DNA of 64,000 bases from Flavobacterium sedimenticola (GCF_030053345.1 NZ_JASGBP010000001.1:248001-312000); one strand, 5' to 3'. Numbered from the stretch's first letter, positions 8,416-17,126 are shown. The notes: a model not told the origin generated them from the sequence alone. Numbers and translations: made by a program.

Positions 8416-8688
8416 ATGAAAAAATTAGCAACTACATTCGGACTATTGGCTTTAATGCTTGTGGTAACGTCTTTTACTACGCCAAGTGATACTGGTGGAA
8501 GAACTCCAGGAGGGTTAGGCTTAACTCTTGAAACTGGCGGAAGAACTCCTGGTGGATTAGGTTTAACCGTTGAAACTGGTGGAAGAACTCCTGGTGGATT
8601 AGGTTTAACTGTTGAAACTGGCGGAAGAACTCCAGGTGGATTAGGTTTCAATCTAGAGAGAGGTTCTTTTACACCTGCTACATACTAA
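8416..8688 (+). CDS. secreted tandem-repeat peptide (4 x 14 residues)
   Basis: 90 residues. MKKLATTFGLLALMLVVTSF is a signal peptide. From residue 26 there are four consecutive 14-residue units, TGGRTPGGLGLT(L/V)E three times and TGGRTPGGLGFNLE once, then a tail RGSFTPATY. The units are Gly-rich with one Arg, one Pro and one closing Glu, and there is no Cys. Differences between the units are nearly all at silent third codon positions. The gene has its own terminator and sits alone between two TPR-sensor histidine kinases. It could be a peptide signal precursor, a structural surface peptide or a kinase ligand. No family is recognised, and function is inferred only from context. Confidence 0.75.
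   Translation: MKKLATTFGLLALMLVVTSFTTPSDTGGRTPGGLGLTLETGGRTPGGLGLTVETGGRTPGGLGLTVETGGRTPGGLGFNLERGSFTPATY
8491..8658 (+). repeat. four 42-bp tandem repeats inside the peptide gene
   Basis: Units are 8491-8532, 8533-8574, 8575-8616 and 8617-8658. Each is exactly 14 codons. Unit-to-unit changes include GGT/GGC, CCA/CCT, GGA/GGT, GGG/GGA, GGC/GGT and ACT/ACC (all silent), against one Leu/Val change and two changes in the last unit (Leu to Phe, Thr to Asn). Confidence 0.95.
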
Positions 8689-8715
8689 ACAGAGATTTAA
8701 ATATATTAAATAAAG

Positions 8716-8748
8716 AAAGCTATCAAAATTTTGATAGCTTTTTTTTTA
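8716..8748 (+). terminator. Rho-independent terminator of the repeat-peptide gene
   Basis: AAAGCTATCAAAA and its exact complement form a 13-bp stem followed by a run of T. It separates the short peptide transcript from the kinase gene that follows. Confidence 0.9.
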
Positions 8749-8784
8749 TTGTATATATTTACGTTTTTATGAAAAATTTTTACT

Positions 8785-10833
8785 TTGAAACAAAGTTTAT
8801 TCATATTACTACTTTTTCTTTTTTTTAGTTGTAACAAAAAAAAGAGCTCAAACCCAGAATCAAATACTAATGATAGTTTAGTTTATTACAGTAGAATTCT
8901 GTCCAATGACAAAAAAAGTTTTGAATTAAAATCAGAAACTTCTAAAAAAGCTATTCTGTTTGCTGAAAAAAAAGAAAACAGTAAAGCTAAAAGAGAAGCT
9001 CTACTAAGTGTAATAACTTTTCAAGTTCTGAATCAAGACTACTTTAGATTTGATTTTGCCTACAAAACTTTACTTGAAAATTCTATAGCTGCAAATGACT
9101 CGGTAAATATTGCCAATGCATATCGTTTTAAAGCAAGTTATTTGAAAAACAATGCTGTTTACGATAGTGCTTTTTACTTTTATGGAAAATCTGAAAAAAT
9201 ATTTAAAAATCTCAACGATGAAGAAAATCTTGGGAATATATTATTAAATAAAAGTGTTACACAATATTTTGCTAATGATTTTCTAAAAGCTGATTTAACG
9301 GCAACTAAAGCATATAATATTCTAAAAAATCAAGATGATAAATACAAAATTTATGTTATTTTGACTATTCTCGGCAATATTAATAGTGAATTAAATGAAT
9401 ATGAAAAGGCTTTAGAATATTATAAAAAAGGGCTAGAAACAATTGAAAAGAATAATATTGATAATAATCAACATCCAAAAGCAACATCTCTAAACAACAT
9501 TGGTCACATCTATAAGCTTCAAAAAAAGTATAATGAGGCAATAACCTATTTTAATCTAGCATTAGAAAATAGAAATATAATTAAAGACACTCCCGATTTA
9601 TATGTTTTACTACTAGATAATCTCGCTTATTGTAAATTCAAAGTAAAAGATTATTCCCGCTTACCTGAAATGTTTTTAGAGTCATTAAAAATTAGCGATA
9701 GTCTTAAACTTTATTCAAGTTCGATTTACAGTTTAAATCATCTTTCTGAATACTATGCTGCTAATAATGATTATGAAAATGCTAGAAAATGTTCTGAACG
9801 CGCAATTTCACTTTCTAAAATGACTAAATTACCTGTTGATCTCCTAAGCGCACTAAAACAAGGATCGTTAGTTTTTCCTTCCGAAGAATCAAAAAAGCTA
9901 TCTCAAGATTACATTAGAATTAATGATAGTTTACAACAAACCGAGCGGAAATCACAAGAAAAATTTGCTAAAATTCAACTAGAAACTGATGAGATAATCC
10001 AAGAAAAAGAAGGCCTCGCCGAAAAAAACCGCAATCTACTCTATGTGTTTGTCGTTTCTTTTATTTTGGTTGTTTTATTGTTTGTAGTCCGTGCCCAACG
10101 TGCCCGTACCCGTGAACTCTTATACAAACAAGCGCAACAAAAAGCCAACGAAGACATCTACAACCTTATGATGTCTCAACAAGCTATTATCGACGAAAGC
10201 CGCAGCAAAGAAAAGAAACGATTGGCTCAAGACTTACATGATGGTGTTTTAGGTCGTATGTTTGGGTTGCGACTCAACCTAGACAGTCTTAACTCGAGTA
10301 CCGATGAAGAAGCTGTACAAAGGCGCTTTGAGCTTCTTAATGAACTCAAAACCATTGAGCAGGATATTCGTGAAATTTCACACGACTTGAATCGTGAAAA
10401 ACAAGTTTTAATTAATAACTTTGTTTCAATCGTTCATAATTTGTTGGAAGAGCAGAAGAATGCTTTTGAGGCTAATGTTAATTATGCCATTGATGATACC
10501 ATCAATTGGGATAAAATAGGGAACACTATCAAAATCAACCTATATCGAATATTACAAGAAGGTCTGCAAAACATTAACAAATACGCTAACGCTAAAAATA
10601 TTTGGGTTGAGATTAGCGGAAATGCTGAAAGCGTTTCCCTAACCATTCAAGACGACGGCATCGGCTTTGACGTTAACCGAAAAAGTAAAGGAATAGGCAT
10701 GCAAAACATGATTTCCCGTACACATGATTGTAAAGGAATCATCGATATACAATCGAAAAAAGATCAAGGAACCAAAATTATCATTACCGTACCTATAGAA
10801 ACCAAACAACCTGAAACTATTACCCAAGAATGA
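8785..10833 (+). CDS. TPR-lipoprotein sensor histidine kinase (HisKA_3 type), second copy
   Basis: 682 residues from a TTG start; an in-frame TGA at 8770 excludes a longer frame. The N-terminus reads as a lipoprotein signal with lipobox LFFSC (Cys16). TPR repeats cover about 50-390 (for example LNNIGHIYKLQKKYNEAITYFNLAL). A membrane segment lies near 414-433 (LLYVFVVSFILVVLLFVV), then HisKA_3 with His485 in LAQDLHDGVLGRMFGLRLNL, and HATPase_c with DDGIGF and GIGMQNM. An ATG at 8769 is out of frame by one base across an A5T5 run. The stop overlaps the next start (ATGA), so the regulator at 10830 is its translationally coupled partner. The TPR half is A/T-rich, as in the kinase at 6090. Confidence 0.87.
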   Translation: MKQSLFILLLFLFFSCNKKKSSNPESNTNDSLVYYSRILSNDKKSFELKSETSKKAILFAEKKENSKAKREALLSVITFQVLNQDYFRFDFAYKTLLENSIAANDSVNIANAYRFKASYLKNNAVYDSAFYFYGKSEKIFKNLNDEENLGNILLNKSVTQYFANDFLKADLTATKAYNILKNQDDKYKIYVILTILGNINSELNEYEKALEYYKKGLETIEKNNIDNNQHPKATSLNNIGHIYKLQKKYNEAITYFNLALENRNIIKDTPDLYVLLLDNLAYCKFKVKDYSRLPEMFLESLKISDSLKLYSSSIYSLNHLSEYYAANNDYENARKCSERAISLSKMTKLPVDLLSALKQGSLVFPSEESKKLSQDYIRINDSLQQTERKSQEKFAKIQLETDEIIQEKEGLAEKNRNLLYVFVVSFILVVLLFVVRAQRARTRELLYKQAQQKANEDIYNLMMSQQAIIDESRSKEKKRLAQDLHDGVLGRMFGLRLNLDSLNSSTDEEAVQRRFELLNELKTIEQDIREISHDLNREKQVLINNFVSIVHNLLEEQKNAFEANVNYAIDDTINWDKIGNTIKINLYRILQEGLQNINKYANAKNIWVEISGNAESVSLTIQDDGIGFDVNRKSKGIGMQNMISRTHDCKGIIDIQSKKDQGTKIIITVPIETKQPETITQE

Positions 10834-11495
10834 AAAGCCCAATCCAAATTTTAATTGTAGACGATCATCCGTTTATCATCGAAGCCTACAAAAACGCCAT
10901 TAACAAATACGGCCAAAACGGCTATGAATTTGTCGTAACCCAGGCCAATAACTGCAAATCCGGTTACGAGAACATCACCAGTCCGACACAACCCTTCGAT
11001 ATTGCTTTTTTTGATATCAGTATGCCCGAATATGCCGAAAAAGGCATTTATTCCGGTGAAGATTTAGCCCTATTGATGAAAGCCGAAATGCCTAATTGTA
11101 AAGTAATTTTATTGACGATGCACACCGAACTGCTCAAAATCAATAACATCATCAAAAATATCAATCCCAGCGGCTTAATCATCAAAAACGACTTGACTTT
11201 CGATGAATTACTGTTCGCCTTCGATAAAATTATCAATAACGAAAGTTACTACAGCCAAACTGTAATCAAATTGGTGGGTCAGGCACAATATAACAACATC
11301 GAACTAGATGTTTTCGACAAACAAATCCTTTTCCATTTATCAAAAGGTGTAAAAACCAAGGATTTACCTACGTACATTCCGCTTTCCCTAAGTGCTATAG
11401 AAAAAAGAAAACTCAACATCCGTGAAATTCTGGAAGTCGCCGGTGGTACGGATGTCGATTTGATTCGAGAAGCCAAAAATAAAGGTGTCATTTAA
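10830..11495 (+). CDS. LuxR-type response regulator coupled to the upstream kinase
   Basis: 221 residues, overlapping the kinase stop by 4 bases. The receiver domain has the acidic pair in LIVDDHP, phosphoacceptor Asp62 in AFFDISMP, Thr in ILLTMHT and Lys in LIIKND. The C-terminal helix-turn-helix (about 155-221; KQILFHLSKGVKTKDLPTYIPLSLSAIEKRKLNIREIL) parallels the regulator at 4770 and ends in a similar DLIREAKNKGVI tail. The conserved pattern between the two regulators suggests that kinase and regulator were duplicated together. Confidence 0.88.
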   Translation: MKSPIQILIVDDHPFIIEAYKNAINKYGQNGYEFVVTQANNCKSGYENITSPTQPFDIAFFDISMPEYAEKGIYSGEDLALLMKAEMPNCKVILLTMHTELLKINNIIKNINPSGLIIKNDLTFDELLFAFDKIINNESYYSQTVIKLVGQAQYNNIELDVFDKQILFHLSKGVKTKDLPTYIPLSLSAIEKRKLNIREILEVAGGTDVDLIREAKNKGVI

Positions 11496-11503
11496 CGATT
11501 TTA

Positions 11504-11538
11504 CGGGAAACCGTAATCAAATATGCGGGAAACCGTAA
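11504..11538 (+). repeat. two direct repeats CGGGAAACCGTAA, 22-bp period
   Basis: Copies are at 11504-11516 and 11526-11538. Each is itself a small hairpin (CGG, GAAA loop, CCG); the first extends to TTACGG/CCGTAA. They lie between the regulator stop and its terminator. The period of about two helical turns would suit a paired protein site; a GNRA-loop RNA is the other reading. Confidence 0.6.
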
Positions 11539-11654
11539 CCGCCATTTTTACTGCAACTACTACCTTAGCAGTATGATTTCAGGGTTAGTATTTGTAGAAT
11601 TTAATTAGTAGTAACTGTAGTTGGCTGCTTTTTAATTTACAAGACTTTAGGGGG

Positions 11655-11686
11655 AAAGCGATACTTTCGGGTATCGCTTTTTTTTA
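11655..11686 (+). terminator. Rho-independent terminator after the signalling island
   Basis: AAAGCGATAC, loop TTTCGG, GTATCGCTTT, then eight T. The T run reaches the thiL stop codon on the opposite strand. Confidence 0.9.
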
Positions 11687-12730
11687 TTCACTAATGGCAT
11701 CCCAACCCCGCGCTTTCAAAGGTATTTTGGTATTCGCTCTCGTAATTAAGTGTATCCCTTCGCTTTCTTGCGTCATGTGACCAATCACCGTGAAATTCGG
11801 ATTGGCTTTTATCTTATCAAAATCTTCCAAAGCAATCGTAAACAATAACTCATAATCTTCCCCGCCATTAATGGCTACCGTGGTGGAATCGATATTGAAT
11901 TCTTCACAAACATTGATGAACTGAGGATCTACCGGGATTTTTTCTTCGAATAAATTACACCCAACTTTACTTTGCTTGCAAATATGGATAATCTCTGAAG
12001 ACAAACCGTCTGAAATATCAATCATAGACGTTGGTTTTACCTCTAATTTTTCCAATAACTCCCGAATATCAGTTCGGGCCTCCGGCTTTAATTGTCGCTC
12101 AATCAAGTACGTATAATTGTCCAAATCGGGCTGATTGTTCGGATTCACCTGAAAAACCTGCTTTTCGCGCTCCAACACCTGCAATCCCATATAGGCCGAT
12201 CCTAAATCGCCGGTAACCACCAGCAAATCATTTTCTTTGGCACCGTTGCGATATACGATTTCCTGTTCATCGGCCTCACCTATAGCGGTGATGGACAGTA
12301 TCATTCCCTTTTGCGACGAAGTTGTATCGCCACCTACGACATCTACTTGGTATATTTTGGCCGCCATGGCAATCCCTTCAAACAATTCTTCTAAAGCTTC
12401 CAACGGAAATCGATTCGATACCGCAATCGACACCGTAATTTGGGTAGGCTTGGCATTCATTGCCGCAATATCGGATAAATTCACCACTACAGCCTTGTAT
12501 CCCAAATGCTTCAACGGCATGTAACTCAAATCGAAATGAACGCCTTCAATCAGCAAATCCGTTGACACGACCGTCTTTTTCCCATTAAAATCTAAAATAG
12601 CAGCATCGTCGCCGATGCTTTTTAACGTCGAAGCTTGCTTTACCTCAAAATGTTGGGTCAAATGATGAATCAATCCGAATTCTCCTAATTGAGAAAGCGG
12701 TGTACGTTGCGGTGTTTTATCTTCTAACAT
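11684..12730 (-). CDS. thiL: thiamine-monophosphate kinase
   Basis: 348 residues. It phosphorylates thiamine monophosphate to the active cofactor thiamine diphosphate, using ATP, in the cytoplasm. The N-terminal AIR-synthase-like half shows SIGDDAAILDF, VSTDLLIEGVHFDL and VVGGDTTSS; the C-terminal half shows MIDISDGLSSEI and INGGEDYELLF. Length and motifs are normal for ThiL. It lies downstream of lepA on the same strand, but a terminator separates them. No other thiamine gene and no TPP riboswitch is visible nearby. Confidence 0.95.
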   Translation of the reverse strand: MLEDKTPQRTPLSQLGEFGLIHHLTQHFEVKQASTLKSIGDDAAILDFNGKKTVVSTDLLIEGVHFDLSYMPLKHLGYKAVVVNLSDIAAMNAKPTQITVSIAVSNRFPLEALEELFEGIAMAAKIYQVDVVGGDTTSSQKGMILSITAIGEADEQEIVYRNGAKENDLLVVTGDLGSAYMGLQVLEREKQVFQVNPNNQPDLDNYTYLIERQLKPEARTDIRELLEKLEVKPTSMIDISDGLSSEIIHICKQSKVGCNLFEEKIPVDPQFINVCEEFNIDSTTVAINGGEDYELLFTIALEDFDKIKANPNFTVIGHMTQESEGIHLITRANTKIPLKARGWDAISE

Positions 12731-12783
12731 TTTTCTAGGGTTCTAAGGTGCAAAGATACTAAGGTTCTAAGGTTTATTCCAAC

Positions 12784-12813
12784 AAAAAACCCGATTGCTT
12801 TCACAACCGGGTT
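12784..12813 (-). terminator. terminator of lepA
   Basis: On the minus strand AACCCG, a 14-base loop and CGGGTT are followed by T-rich sequence. It lies between lepA and thiL. Confidence 0.7.
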
Positions 12814-12869
12814 CTTTCTATAATATGTTACTTAGTGCCTCAGCAACTCAAAAACTTAGCGCCTAATCA

Positions 12870-14666
12870 TTAATCATTCAACTTCAATACCGCCATAAAC
12901 GCTTCCTGCGGAATCTCTACGTTTCCTACCTGACGCATTCTCTTCTTCCCTTTTTTCTGTTTCTCCAAGAGTTTACGCTTACGCGAAATATCACCTCCGT
13001 AACACTTAGCGGTAACGTCTTTACGCAACGCTTTGATGGTTTCACGGGCGATGATTTTAGCACCAATCGCGGCCTGAATCGGAATATCAAATTGCTGTCT
13101 CGGAATCAACTCACGTAATTTCTCACACATTTTTTTTCCAATGTTGTACGCATTGTCTTCGTGAATCAAAGCCGATAATGCATCGACCGAATTGCTGTTC
13201 AACAACACGTCTAACTTCACCAATTTGGAGGTACGCATCCCAATCGGCGAATAATCAAACGACGCATACCCTTTGGAAACCGTTTTCAATCGATCGTAAA
13301 AATCAAATACAATCTCAGCCAACGGCATGTCAAAATTCAATTCCACACGCTCGGTGGTTAAATAGGTCTGATTGGTGATTATGCCGCGTTTTTCGATACA
13401 CAAACTCATCACATTCCCCACAAAATCGGCTTTAGTAATAATCGTCGCTTTAATAAACGGCTCTTCTACGCGGTCTAATTTAGACGGTTCCGGTAAATCC
13501 GACGGATTATTCACCACAATCGGCGTATCGGGCTCTTTTTTGGTATAGGCCAAATACGACACGTTCGGAACCGTAGTAATTACCGTCATATCAAATTCGC
13601 GTTCCAAACGCTCCTGAATGATTTCCAAGTGCAGCATCCCTAAGAATCCGCAACGGAAACCAAATCCCAAAGCAGCCGAACTTTCGGGTGCAAATACCAA
13701 GGACGCATCATTCAATTGCAACTTCTCCATCGAAGCACGCAAATCTTCATAATCCTCGGTATCTACCGGATAAATCCCGGCAAAAACCATCGGTTTTACA
13801 TCCTCAAAACCCACAATCATATTGGTCGTTGGCGTCTTGGCATCGGTAATGGTGTCACCCACTTTAACTTCTTTCGCTTCTTTAATTCCCGAAATCAAAT
13901 ACCCTACATCGCCGGTAGAAATCACCTCCTTCGGCACCTGATTCAGTTTTAACGTCCCGACTTCATCGGCAAAATACTCGCTGCCGGTAGCCATAAACTT
14001 AATCTTTTGTCCTTTGCGAATTTCACCGTTTTTTACGCGGAAAATAACTTCGATGCCGCGAAACGGATTGTACACCGAATCAAATATCAACGCTTGCAAC
14101 GGTTCTTCTTTACTGCCTTTCGGCGGCGGAATGCGCTCGATAATGGCTTCTAATATTTTATCTACTCCAAAACCGGTTTTCCCCGAAGCATGGATAATTT
14201 CTTCCAATTTACAGCCCAACAAATCCACGATGTCATCACTCACTTCTTCCGGATTGGCACTCGGCAAGTCGACTTTATTCAACACCGGAATAATTTCCAA
14301 ATCGTTTTCCAAAGCCAAATACAAGTTGGAAATCGTCTGTGCTTGTATGCTTTGCGCCGCATCCACAATCAACAACGCGCCTTCGCAAGCGGCGATTGAG
14401 CGTGATACTTCATACGAAAAATCGACGTGCCCGGGTGTATCAATCAAATTCAAAATGTATTTTTCCCCTTTATAGGTGTATTCCATCTGAATGGCGTGAC
14501 TCTTAATCGTAATCCCACGCTCGCGCTCCAAATCCATGTTGTCCAACAACTGCGCCTTCTCTTCACGGGCCGTTACGGTTTGGGTAGCTCCCAACAATCG
14601 GTCGGCCAACGTACTTTTCCCATGGTCAATGTGGGCAATAATGCAAAAGTTTCTAATATTCTTCAT
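12870..14666 (-). CDS. lepA: elongation factor 4 (LepA)
   Basis: 598 residues from the ATG at 14666 ([19 protein letters not shown]). An upstream in-frame ATG at 14699 would add 11 unlikely residues. This translational GTPase acts on stalled ribosomes. G1 is [10 protein letters not shown]3 is DTPGHVD and G4 is NKVDLP. Domain II, the EF-G-like domains III/V and the LepA-specific C-terminal domain follow ([34 protein letters not shown], ending [12 protein letters not shown]). Full length, with all motifs intact. Confidence 0.97.
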   Translation of the reverse strand: MKNIRNFCIIAHIDHGKSTLADRLLGATQTVTAREEKAQLLDNMDLERERGITIKSHAIQMEYTYKGEKYILNLIDTPGHVDFSYEVSRSIAACEGALLIVDAAQSIQAQTISNLYLALENDLEIIPVLNKVDLPSANPEEVSDDIVDLLGCKLEEIIHASGKTGFGVDKILEAIIERIPPPKGSKEEPLQALIFDSVYNPFRGIEVIFRVKNGEIRKGQKIKFMATGSEYFADEVGTLKLNQVPKEVISTGDVGYLISGIKEAKEVKVGDTITDAKTPTTNMIVGFEDVKPMVFAGIYPVDTEDYEDLRASMEKLQLNDASLVFAPESSAALGFGFRCGFLGMLHLEIIQERLEREFDMTVITTVPNVSYLAYTKKEPDTPIVVNNPSDLPEPSKLDRVEEPFIKATIITKADFVGNVMSLCIEKRGIITNQTYLTTERVELNFDMPLAEIVFDFYDRLKTVSKGYASFDYSPIGMRTSKLVKLDVLLNSNSVDALSALIHEDNAYNIGKKMCEKLRELIPRQQFDIPIQAAIGAKIIARETIKALRKDVTAKCYGGDISRKRKLLEKQKKGKKRMRQVGNVEIPQEAFMAVLKLND

Positions 14667-14720
14667 TTCTATCGCTATCAATTTATCATACTGTCCCAAA
14701 GCTTCGGGATATCAAAGTAT

Positions 14721-14785
14721 GGGCATTCCCGCCAAGGCGGTCAGGCTTTCGGCTGCACGCGGTGCTTGCCTCAATCCTTAATGCA
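14721..14785. repeat. G/C-rich intergenic element with short inverted repeats
   Basis: The stretch starting GGGCATTCCCGCCAAGGCGG and ending TCAATCCTTAATGC is much richer in G/C than its surroundings. It contains local inverted repeats (GCC/GGC; GCACGC/GCGGTGC). It recalls a repeat class often seen between Bacteroidota genes. It lies upstream of lepA (minus) and dusB (plus). Confidence 0.45.
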
Positions 14786-14877
14786 TTTAATCGGCAAATA
14801 TAGGCTAAATTCGTCAGTTTCAAAGCCCGAAAAGCAGTCTTTACATGCTATTCTTTCAACTTTTCTTTTAAAAATTG

Positions 14878-14885
14878 TATTTTTG
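14878..14885 (+). promoter_or_regulatory. -7 promoter element of dusB
   Basis: TATTTTTG fits TAnnTTTG. It lies 49 bases before the dusB ATG. No clear TTG box stands at the usual distance. Confidence 0.45.
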
Positions 14886-14934
14886 CCCTCTCAAGACCGA
14901 AAGTCGGACTTTTACAAAGTAAAAAATCAATACC

Positions 14935-15927
14935 ATGCCCAAAATCGGCAACATCCAATTACCGGATTTTCCACTCTTACTCGCCCCTATGGAAGACGTG
15001 AGCGATCCGCCGTTTCGCCGTTTGTGCAAACTACACGGCGCCGATTTGATGTATTCCGAATTCATCTCTTCTGAAGGACTTATTCGCGATGCGATTAAAA
15101 GCCGCCAAAAGCTCGACATCTTTGATTATGAAAGACCGGTCGGCATTCAAATTTTCGGCGGCGATGAAGAAGCCATGGAACTATCCGCCAAAATTGTCGA
15201 TACCGTACAGCCCGATTTAGTCGATATCAACTTTGGTTGCCCGGTGAAAAAAGTGGTCTGTAAAGGCGCCGGTGCCGGTGTATTGAAAGATGTCGATTTA
15301 ATGATTCGCCTTACCAAAGCGGTAATCAAAGGCACCAATTTGCCGGTCACCGTAAAAACGCGTTTGGGCTGGGATGAAAATTCGATTAATATTGACGAAG
15401 TGGCCGAACGCCTACAGGATGTTGGCGTACAGGCTTTAACCATACACGCACGCACCCGGGCCCAGATGTACAAAGGCCATTCCGATTGGTCGCACATCGC
15501 TCGTGTCAAAAACAACCCGCGCATTACCATGCCTATTTTTGGCAACGGCGATATCGATTCGCCCGAAAAAGCCCTGGAATACAAAAACAAATACGGCATC
15601 GACGGCATTATGATTGGTCGCGCCGCCATTGGCTATCCCTGGATTTTTAACGAAATCAAACATTATTTTAACACCGGAGAACATTTGCCGTTACCAAGTA
15701 TGAACGACCGTATCGAAGCGGCTCGCAATCATTTAATTTGGTCGATGGAATGGAAAGGAGAACGATTGGGTATCGTGGAAATGCGCCGTCATTACACCAA
15801 CTACTTTAAAGGTGTCCACGGTTTTAAAGAATACAAACACCGCTTGGTTACAACCGACGACCATAACGCATTGCTTCAGATTTTTGAAGAAATCAAGGAA
15901 GCCTATGCCCATTATCAAATGGTTTAG
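14935..15927 (+). CDS. dusB: tRNA-dihydrouridine synthase
   Basis: 330 residues. This flavoenzyme reduces specific uridines of tRNA to dihydrouridine. The TIM-barrel signatures are present: APMEDVSDPPFRRLC at the start, the active-site loop INFGCPVKKVVCKGAGAGVL, the HARTRAQMYKG motif and the FMN phosphate-binding segment MIGRAAIGYPWIF. The C-terminal helical domain is complete. The stop overlaps the 3' end of the convergent permease gene by 4 bases. Confidence 0.94.
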   Translation: MPKIGNIQLPDFPLLLAPMEDVSDPPFRRLCKLHGADLMYSEFISSEGLIRDAIKSRQKLDIFDYERPVGIQIFGGDEEAMELSAKIVDTVQPDLVDINFGCPVKKVVCKGAGAGVLKDVDLMIRLTKAVIKGTNLPVTVKTRLGWDENSINIDEVAERLQDVGVQALTIHARTRAQMYKGHSDWSHIARVKNNPRITMPIFGNGDIDSPEKALEYKNKYGIDGIMIGRAAIGYPWIFNEIKHYFNTGEHLPLPSMNDRIEAARNHLIWSMEWKGERLGIVEMRRHYTNYFKGVHGFKEYKHRLVTTDDHNALLQIFEEIKEAYAHYQMV

Positions 15928-17126
15928 TCGAATAAGGCTTTACTCACTCGGCTGCTGGCAATCCAGCTGGAAATAAATCCTAAAAAAGTAATGGTAACCA
16001 AAACAATCAAACCGTTTTGAACCTCAAAAACTACAGGATACGGTAAGGTTTCGGTAATCATAATCAAGTTGAATGCTTTTTGAGCGAACACTATCGCTGA
16101 CCCGAGGGCAATACCAATTAGTCCGCTAATCACGCAAAGTAAAAGACCATATAATAAAAAGATACTGCGCAGGCTTTTTATCGGAGTCCCCAACGACAAC
16201 AACGTTTTCAAATGGTCTTTTTTATCAATAATAATCATGAAAACAGCGCCGGCAAAAGCAAACAAAATCATGATGATGACCAAAGTAAAAATTAAATAGA
16301 GGATAAAATTCTCGGTGTTGAGCATTTTATATAAGGTAGCATTTTGTTGGGCTCGGTTTTTAATACTGATGGTATCTCCCAAAATTTGGCGCAGTTTCAG
16401 AATAACATTCTCTTCGTTGGCATTGGGTTTCAACTTTATTTCGATACCCGAAATTTCGTTCGCCTGCAATTCGAGTAATTTTTGAGCCAACAATAAATCG
16501 CAAAACACATACTTGCTGTCGAGTTCTTCACTCACCGCATAAATCCCAACCGGAATAAGTGCCGCTTTGTTAAATGCGTCGGCTTCGCTTTCAATCACGT
16601 TCTTTCCTTTTCGAGGCACATACACTTCAAAAGCATTGTTAAAGTCAAACAATCCCAAGGAAAGTTTTTCCGATATGCCATAGCCCAAAACCACATCGTA
16701 CGAATTGGGCTGCAACCATTTTCCGTTAAAAATATTGTTTTTGGCAATAACATTGGTTTGGGTAAACCGGGTATCAACACCCTTCAGGTAGGCCACTTGC
16801 TCTTTGCCGTCAAAAAAAAACAGCACTTTTTCTTCCAATACCTTACTGTACGAAGCAATTCCTTCGAGATTTTTGATTTGCATTTCCTGATTCGGTGAAA
16901 ACACAAATGTCTTGCCTTTAATGGCGGTCGCTTTTATATCGGGATCAAAATCGTTGGAAAACGAGAGGCTGAATTCTCTCAACCCGCTAAATACCGAAAG
17001 CACCACAAACAAGGCCAAAGAACCCATAACAATGCCCACCGCTGCAATTCGGGTAATAATGTTAATGGCGTTGGTCTTGCTTTTACTGAAAAGATACCGT
17101 TGGGCTATGTAGAGCGGAAAATTCAA
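15924..17126 (-). CDS. FtsX/LolE-type ABC transporter permease
   Basis: 400 residues with the MacB-PCD/FtsX layout. One N-terminal membrane helix (about 22-46, TRIAAVGIVMGSLALFVVLSVFSGL) is followed by a periplasmic domain of about 220 residues and three C-terminal helices (about 275-395). The start MNFPLYIAQRYLFSKSKTNAINIIT is the signature of LolC/LolE-like permeases that help move lipoproteins or act as mechanotransmission exporters. No ATPase gene is adjacent, so it must work with one encoded elsewhere. It reads in the same direction as rbfA, 47 bases downstream of it. Confidence 0.88.
   Translation of the reverse strand: MNFPLYIAQRYLFSKSKTNAINIITRIAAVGIVMGSLALFVVLSVFSGLREFSLSFSNDFDPDIKATAIKGKTFVFSPNQEMQIKNLEGIASYSKVLEEKVLFFFDGKEQVAYLKGVDTRFTQTNVIAKNNIFNGKWLQPNSYDVVLGYGISEKLSLGLFDFNNAFEVYVPRKGKNVIESEADAFNKAALIPVGIYAVSEELDSKYVFCDLLLAQKLLELQANEISGIEIKLKPNANEENVILKLRQILGDTISIKNRAQQNATLYKMLNTENFILYLIFTLVIIMILFAFAGAVFMIIIDKKDHLKTLLSLGTPIKSLRSIFLLYGLLLCVISGLIGIALGSAIVFAQKAFNLIMITETLPYPVVFEVQNGLIVLVTITFLGFISSWIASSRVSKALFD

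Noticed and set aside
8409..8651. Minus-strand frame of 80 residues with repeated KPNPPGVLPPVS
   Set aside because: It is the mirror of the 42-bp repeats of the secreted peptide gene. The plus frame has a signal peptide, terminator and silent-site pattern; the minus frame has none.
8491..8658. Four 42-bp repeats as a CRISPR array
   Set aside because: The units are directly adjacent without spacers and lie in frame in a coding sequence; no cas gene is near.
12031..12524. Plus-strand frames inside thiL
   Set aside because: Shadows of thiL, which has all catalytic motifs on the minus strand.
14427..15074. 215-residue plus-strand frame
   Set aside because: It runs antisense through the start of lepA and through the lepA-dusB gap into dusB, with no recognisable protein features.
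15147..15629. 160-residue minus-strand frame inside dusB
   Set aside because: Antisense shadow of dusB; the plus frame has full family motifs.
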